From Pycnopodia helianthoides (Eukaryota; Echinodermata; Asteroidea; Forcipulatida; Asteriidae): a stretch of DNA of 64,000 nt. Where the stretch lies: positions 8,250,675-8,314,674 of the forward strand of contig CM063247.1 of assembly GCA_032158295.1 (NCBI GenBank), read 5' to 3'. Within the stretch, counting starts at the first letter, position 1, and the number at the start of each line of letters is the position of its first letter. Made by a program: the position numbers and the translations under genes. The notes beneath the pieces were generated by a model, which did not search any database, was not told where the DNA came from, and worked only from the letters and a program-made list of their open reading frames with translations. Positions 57,916 to 64,000 of this stretch are shown here, piece after piece.

Positions 57916-59082
57916 CAGGATCTATTGTCTGAATTCATACTTTCTGTCTACTGTGAAATTAAATTGACCCCTTACTGTAGATTTCTTATTTAGGTTTGGC
58001 AAACTGAAATACACACATAACTAACGTGACTGTGATAACGGTCCAAAACATCCGAAGGTACTCTGGGTTGAATTGGAGGATTGTGATGGAATTATGAAAC
58101 TGTGTGGTACCCATGATATCACTGCTAATACATATTACAAACATTCACATACATAAGTACAAGTCCATGTTACCAAGTGATTATTCTGCAGCAGTGCAAC
58201 AATGCGCGAACGAAGAGCACTCAGTATTTGCTTTATACAACTCACACATAGTTCCTTGTAATTTGAAAGTTGTTCACAATAAACTCAGTATAGACACGGA
58301 AACTCGCCCATCCCACACTCTTGAAAATTATAATAAAAACCCTTCTAAAACAACGTGGACGACTCCATTGTATATAGACACCAACCTTGTCCGCCGTGAA
58401 ACGACCTTTCCTCTTAGGGCAAACGGGCGGGGAACAATTAATTCTGGAACGATGCTGTAAAGCGTCCAGTAATTATCCATATTGGACTCCATTATTAAGT
58501 TGCGGGGGGGGGGGGCAGTAGAACATGGCAAAACAATGGATGACACTTGATGCGTGTACCACAATCAAACAGATAGGGTGTCTTTGTGTGGTATATACTA
58601 GTTATTTTCAACGTCTACGTTAAAGTGTTGTTAAAAAATACAAGCCAAGCAAGTACCCATTTCTTCATACACATTTCGACGCTGCAATCTCTACAGGATT
58701 TCTTCTATCGAGTTGTGTACAAATTGTGCCCGCAGAATGTCCAAGCTGTGTCGAAATTTAATACACATGTGATCTCCTGAGTATGGTCTGTATTCCATAC
58801 TAGGTGACAATGACAGGTAATTTATGCAGAAAGCTTCCTCGTGGTTGCAATCAATGTCCGTTCAGCACGAGAACTTAAAAAGCTGGATTTTGGAACGAGC
58901 AATGTGCTAGCTGGGGTTGAAAAATTGTTCAGTTCATTGTACATGTCTATGTGCAGACACGTTTTGTGCCACAGCTCGTTTGACAGAAGCCATGAGTACA
59001 GACGAATGTACTGGGCCGACACGTGCTGAAGAACATGCACCCCTGCAATCTGACCCCCCCCCTTCTGTTATTTGTACCCTAG

Positions 59083-59154
59083 GTTCCTAAGGAGAATGTT
59101 CTAAACTTTTTTGAGAGGTCCTCAGAAGAAGGAGTTACAGACGATGATTTTAGT
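59083..59154 (+). CDS. Short internal exon of the unnamed right-hand gene
   Basis: A strong pyrimidine tract (C-run, TTCTGTTATTTGTACCCTAG) ends at 59082. Only phase 0 is open: VPKENVLNFFERSSEEGVTD then DDFS, ending AGT/GTAAGG at 59155. Length 72 bases, 24 codons. It is phase-compatible with the exon candidates on both sides. The acidic EEGVTDDD stretch looks like an exposed linker. No domain was recognised. Confidence 0.55.
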
Positions 59155-61501
59155 GTAAGGAGAAGGACAGGCTAATCTTGCGATCTGCCGACGTGTACGA
59201 AAAGGAACAAAGGTACACATGCAAAGGGGTGGGTGGGTTTGTGTGGATCCAGGCGTACAGTGCATGGGTTTGAATGTCATTTTAACTTGCAATATTATGA
59301 TTTACAACAAAGTGGGTGTTGTATCAAAATGGATCATTGGTAATTGTGTTTGTTGTCTGCACCCTAATTCTAACCGTGTTATTAGTTCCTCTGTTCACCC
59401 CATGTCTCATAACTATTGTAGGATATAGCACCCTAACAAATCGACTTTAAAAAACTCGGCAGCCACATAGAGTCAACATTACATTCAGAATATTGTGAGC
59501 AAAGAGTGGGTGGGAATGGGTAGAAGAAATGTTTTTGTATACTCGACATGTTCGAGGAAGAGTTAAGCACTTTTGGTCGAATCTGTATCAATACTCAGCG
59601 AAGATGACGAAGATCCTCCATGATGAACAAGAATCCGCCTCTCCATGATTTGAGCGAGAGAAACCACAAGAAAGTCACGCACTCCACGAGACTAGCTTCG
59701 ACTGTTACCCCACGATACACACGGCTGATTTTTTTCTCAGCAAGTACAAGGCACACAAACATTGCCACGCGAGACTTCTCCCCCCCCCCCCCCCCCTGTG
59801 CGCTGGGTCTGAACAACTCCCATCCTGTCCCCTGTGTCAACACCATCTTGTCAGATCACTGGTCAGCGAACTCAGTCCGGATTGGCGAGTGAATCTTTAA
59901 TCATTGCTGCGAATCGAAAAAAAGAAGAGCTGAGTTTCTTGTTTTCCCTTTTTTTTTTTTTTTTTTTTTTGGTCTTCATTTTTTCGTTCTCTACCTTGCT
60001 CTTATATACGATTGAAACATCACTTTGATCTAGCGAGCGGCGCCTGCCCTCTTGAGTAGGTGCAGAGAGTGGCTGTCCTCTCTCCTTCCCTCCCCCTGCA
60101 CAATTAAAACAGCATCCCCAAACTGTTTGCTCGTGGCTAAATACCAGTAGAGCGTGCACTGAAAACAGCTCAGAGAATATAAAGGCCGAGATTTAGAGGA
60201 GTTTCTGTGTTTACTGGAGTGGTATTGAACCACGTCAAAAGTCACGCCGTTTGAAAACAAGTGCTTTTTTTATGTACACACACGTATCGAGCCTGGCATG
60301 TATTATTCCCATCAGGCACAGCGATGGGTATGTACGGCATCCAACTCAAATCATCCAAACAGGTTTTTGTCTGAAGTTGCGTTGTAGGAATTGATTTTTT
60401 TGAAAGTATTTAAAGTCAATACGTGAATGAGTAAAATCTAATTTGCATTCTAACATTTTCTACATCAATTATCATACCAAAGACTACAACTTATAGCCAT
60501 AAAATAATAAAAAACTGATTGCAATGGTTTGTAACAAGATAGTCATGATGCAACATTGTTAGGATTATTCAGTGTGGTGTAACAGTAATTTCATTTTCAC
60601 TACCTAATGGAGACCGAGAACAAAACAGAAAAGGGATAACAAAGGGTCTCCGTGGGGAAATTCTAAAGACTGGGTTGCTCCACAAGGAACTTTGTGTACA
60701 CAGTCTATGGGAGGTTCTTAACTACAGGGACAAAGGAAAAGAACAAAATATGTCTCCACGGAGAAACATAGGAATGTGTGTATTACTTATGCGTGTGACA
60801 GACCTTTGTGTATTAAAGACAATTTAGGCATCTACATAAAGTTAAAGTTAGCTGTTCGCTGCATATATACACAGTAAAAAAAATACACAGGTTGGATAAA
60901 ATATCTACGATTTACCATCTTACTCGCCAGCGATTAAGTAAAACTTTACCCAATACGTTTTAGGTAAACATTTACTTGTCAGTTTTGTAAAACATAACAT
61001 CATTCTTGTGTTGTGAAATTTATCAAATTTTAATTTTTTTTTGTTAAGTTTTTTGTTGTGAATTTTTAGTTACAAAAGCTGTGTAAAAGATAGTTAATTA
61101 AAAAGTAAAACTTTACCAAGTGCATGGTAAGACATTACATTTGGTCTAAGTACTTTCTAAATTATTACCTAATATTTGTGGTATATTTTTTTACATAATA
61201 TATTTTTACAAGTTGTTTTGAGAGTGAAATGTAAATGTTTACGCCTGGCACATCAATGCAACTTGTCTTTTTGTGAGCCTATAAAATGTTGATTACCATA
61301 TAAATATTCAGAAGTTTTTACCAGATTAAACATAAACAAAGTAAATCTTAACTAGGCGTACTTGTATTAGACTTAGAAGGCCTATGGCTTCAGTGATTTG
61401 AAGCATAATGTAATTTGTAAAATTATTTTTATCATAATCTGAAAGTTCTTATCGTGAGTTATGAATAGCGGTTGATATGGTGGCTGGACTTCCATAACTA
61501 A
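59155..61501. other. Presumed intron of the unnamed gene
   Basis: Contains a C-run (about 59780-59797), a T-run (about 59949-59971), the GGTCTCC foldback repeat and AT-rich DNA. Open frames near 59620-60260 exist on both strands but show no domain and no consistent splice sites. Confidence 0.35.
60643..60765. repeat. Foldback repeat with GGTCTCC ends (copy 2)
   Basis: GGGTCTCCGTGGGGA at the left is partly inverted by TGTCTCCACGGAGA at the right. Shares ATTCTAAAGACTGGG and TGCTCCACAAGGAAC with 12652-12762. Confidence 0.6.
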
Positions 61502-61640
61502 CGAACAAACAAACAAACAAACAAACAAACAAACACACCAACACCCCAACAAACAAACAAACAAACAAACAAACAAACAAACAAACAAACAAACAAACAA
61601 ATACTCCAACACCCAAACAAGAAAACAAAAACACCACCAC
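61502..61640. repeat. (ACAA)n microsatellite
   Basis: A long AAAC/ACAA tract with a few C-rich interruptions (ACACCAACACCCC) and trailing ACCACC/AACAAC runs to about 61660. The 4-base period gives valine/phenylalanine/cysteine-rich frames on the minus strand that are not genes. Confidence 0.95.
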
Positions 61641-61890
61641 CACCAACAACAACAACAACCAGGGTTAGAGTAACGAGATAAATGTTACCGTACATATTAT
61701 TCCTTGCCCTATAACAGTGGAACAATTCATTCAATGTAAAGTCAACGTCATCGTCAAGTGGAGTGGGAGTGTCGTCTTCAATTCCACACTTATCAGTACT
61801 CTAAAGGCAGCCTTATATACATCTAGAGCGGTCTTAAATCCCCATCTTCCTCACAAACCTTACCAGAACCACGCATTAACCTGTTTCTAG

Positions 61891-62151
61891 CGAGGTGGCT
61901 GGCTCGGCAGCGTCTTCAACAAAGATTTGTTGGAGCACGCACGGCGACGTGGGCGGATATTTACGCCACCAGTTGTACGAGAGAGAGAAAACATCCAGCG
62001 AATACGTAGCATTCTTCAGCAGACGTTCCTCCGAGCTTCAAGGAGTATAGAAGAGATGATGATGTCCAGGCTAGAAGATCAAACCTTAATGGACGGGGAA
62101 TTTGGATACAAGAGAAGGAACAGTTGTAGTTTAACCTTGTACATATAAACA
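61891..62151 (+). CDS. Terminal coding exon of an unnamed gene
   Basis: CATTAACCTGTTTCTAG gives the acceptor. The phase-0 frame reads RGGWLGSVFNKDLLEHARR, then RGRIFTPPVVRERENIQRI, a helix-like RSILQQTFLRASRSIEEMM stretch and ends KRRNSCSLTLYI before a TAA stop. The exon joins in frame to 59083-59154. The segment is arginine-rich, and the final L-Y-I residues fit a class II PDZ-binding C-terminus (hydrophobic at positions 0 and -2), hinting at a membrane or scaffold protein tail. RRNS could be a basophilic kinase site. The family was not recognised. Confidence 0.6.
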
Positions 62152-63500
62152 AGAAGAGGTCAGTCGTTTGCATTATTAACGTTCAAAGGGAATGTTTGCC
62201 CTACATGCAGTCGCTACCGTGTTATAAAAAAGACTGCATCGAGTCAGACATTAACTCTTAATGAAAAATTATGTTTAATGTCACGAATAACAATTTTCTG
62301 AGAGTATTTTTTATTGTGGCCTTTTTTTAGACAGTGATAGTTATTTAAGTAATGTGAAGAATTTTTGTCACGTGTAATGAATGGCCATTATTTGTACAAT
62401 TTATCCAGTAATTGTTGGTAACAATATCGAAAAAATTAGAGCAACCATCTTTTCTTCAGAATGTTCTCCCAATGGATACCCACTATAATCAGTTCTAAAC
62501 TTTAAGTTCTTTTTTATCTTGAATGAATTTCACAAAAATGGTTTTACTCTATGTTTAAGCGCTTAGTGAATTTAGTTTGTTTGTGAGAAGTATTTTGTTT
62601 GACAAATGATAATAATGTGTTAGAAAAACATTTAGCTGTGGTGTTTCATATATTCTGTTCTTATTTAAAGTAATGTTTAGATTTTCGAAGAAATTTTTTG
62701 TTGGTTATTACAAAATATGGGAATTTAAAAAGTATAAGGACCTCATAGAACTGAGCCAACATATTGTGTTAGGCACCCCATCATGGGTCTGTGTAAAACT
62801 GGAACGATTTACTTGATAGACAGCAATATTGATAGCTGTTAGTTTGTTACACCAGTAAAGTAGGACGGTGGGGATTAGACCGCGCAGTATTGTTAATGTG
62901 TCTTGTTTGTTGATGTAAGATATTAAGCTACATGGAGCCTCTTGTGGAGCACAGTTTAATGCATTGGGCTACAGTATGGTGCTTGCAGGGTACTGGGTTA
63001 CAGTATGGTGCTTGCAGGGTACTGGGTTCAGTATGGTGCTTTCAGGGTACTGGGTTACAGTATGGTGCTTGCAGGGTACTGGGTTATAGTATGGTGCTTG
63101 CAGGGTACTGAGTTATAGTATGGTGCTTGCAGGTAGGTATAGCATGTGTTGCAGGTCTGGGTTACAGTATGGTGCTTGCAGGGTACTGGAGTTTAGGTCT
63201 GAGCAAAACACTTAGTCAACTGCTTTGTTATTCGGATTGATCATAAAACTTATCCAAGTCCACAATCCGATGTTTCTAACATGGTCTGACAGCACGTTGT
63301 GTTTCTTTCAAGTTGCTCTAATGTATACAATCATTTGGCCAACTATTAGCTCGATGATATGGCGAAGTGTTTTTCGAACTACCGCGGCCAACCTTCAACT
63401 GTGAAGAGCGGGACCAACCGTAAACCTCTTGTATCTGCAATCTAGCGAGATAGTAATTTCTTTATTATTATAATATTACTACTGATATTTATTAATAAAC
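62152..63500 (+). other. Predicted 3' UTR of the unnamed gene
   Basis: AT-rich, non-coding sequence follows the stop. The first convincing polyadenylation signal is AATAAA at about 63493-63498. It contains a 29-bp tandem repeat. A shorter transcript cannot be excluded. Confidence 0.4.
62966..63190. repeat. 29-bp minisatellite, about seven units
   Basis: Unit GGGTTACAGTATGGTGCTTG plus CAGGGTACT. One unit is expanded with GTAGGTATAGCATGTGTTGC. It lies inside the predicted 3' UTR of the gene ending at 62151. Confidence 0.9.
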
Positions 63501-64000
63501 TGAAATTAATTTGTAAAAACCACCTTAGTAATATATGCTGTCATGAAGTTGTCAGTTGTAATAATTCCATTATATACTAACTGTACATAATGGCGTAGGT
63601 TTTGTTCCCTCTAATCGGGTTTTGACGCATACGGAGCGCATTGATCATCTGCACTGACACGTTGAAAGGATTTCTTTGCAAAAACGATTACCTGTAAATA
63701 GTCAATTGACTCTGTTGTGTTTTTTGAAAGGGACGTATTCATTTTGAGTGAAACTTTGACTCTGTTTATACAATACATATCCGCTACATTAAGAAGGTTT
63801 TATTTTTGATTGGAATTAAATCCAGAAAGCTGAATACAGTCGTCGGCCTGTTGAGTCCTAAAATTGATTTAAACAGTGCAAAGTCCAGGAGAATGATTAT
63901 GTTTGCTCAATACATCAGTGTACTGACGTCTATTCCCCTAATCAGGGAAGGCTCCTACATAAACTCTGGGAAGCTTTTATCACACGTGTTCCATCTGCGT
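63501..64000. other. Downstream stretch, nothing recognised
   Basis: No exon, RNA gene or repeat family seen. Confidence 0.4.

Noticed and set aside
58104..58460. 118-codon + frame within the unnamed gene's presumed intron
   Set aside because: An ATG start is present but composition looks random, no acceptor or donor fits, and its phase cannot be linked to the neighbouring exons.
58841..59029. 62-codon + frame just upstream of the 59083 exon
   Set aside because: Open on both strands, no good acceptor, and it ends in a stop before the strong acceptor at 59082; kept as intronic.
61382..61734. Minus-strand FVCLFVCL-rich frames
   Set aside because: Translation of the (ACAA)n microsatellite.

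Overview
The window looks like nuclear DNA from a marine deuterostome, most likely an echinoderm such as a sea star or sea cucumber. The evidence is AT-rich sequence with very few long open frames, one clear animal exon (the last coding exon of SUB1/PC4), GT-AG exon-like segments, many short terminal-inverted-repeat elements, tRNA-derived SINEs, non-LTR and Penelope-type retroelement remains, and abundant minisatellites. The echinoderm call partly rests on remembered resemblance of several repeat families and was not checked by search.

Layout. 1-3430: the end of the SUB1 gene on the + strand, consisting of a last intron that holds a foldback-type element, the terminal exon (1583-1665) and a long 3' UTR ending near 3403-3413 AATAAA signals. 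3.4-5.6 kb: no feature recognised. 5.6-6.5 kb: a 75-bp tandem repeat with a roughly 305-bp segmental copy. 7-10.5 kb: small inverted-repeat elements, then a broken LINE reverse transcriptase on the minus strand, itself interrupted by a tRNA-type SINE and another insertion. 11-32 kb: mainly intergenic or intronic DNA with nested MITEs, a 288-bp tandem duplication, a Penelope-like fragment with a hammerhead-type core, an inverted-symmetry repeat field, and three weak exon or ORF candidates (16108-16253, 22354-22611, 25813-26202). 33-49 kb: MITE families, a 13-bp minisatellite ending in a hairpin, a Crypton/DUF3504-like start codon region inside a TIR element, a CACAGTGTG repeat field and a leucine-tRNA-type SINE. 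49.5-51.6 kb: a 2-kb foldback structure carrying a SINE and a MITE. 54-56 kb: 34-bp and roughly 26-bp minisatellites. 57.4-63.5 kb: the 3' part of an unidentified + strand gene, supported by three phase-compatible exon candidates and a 3' UTR with a 29-bp repeat.

Only two genes are supported with real confidence: SUB1 at the left edge and the unnamed gene at the right edge. Everything between is dominated by non-autonomous mobile DNA. At least four MITE families (called A, B, D and E here) share one internal core and CTTTAAAG-type ends, which suggests that they descend from, or are moved by, one source. No prokaryotic operon, rRNA gene, intact tRNA gene or CRISPR array was found.
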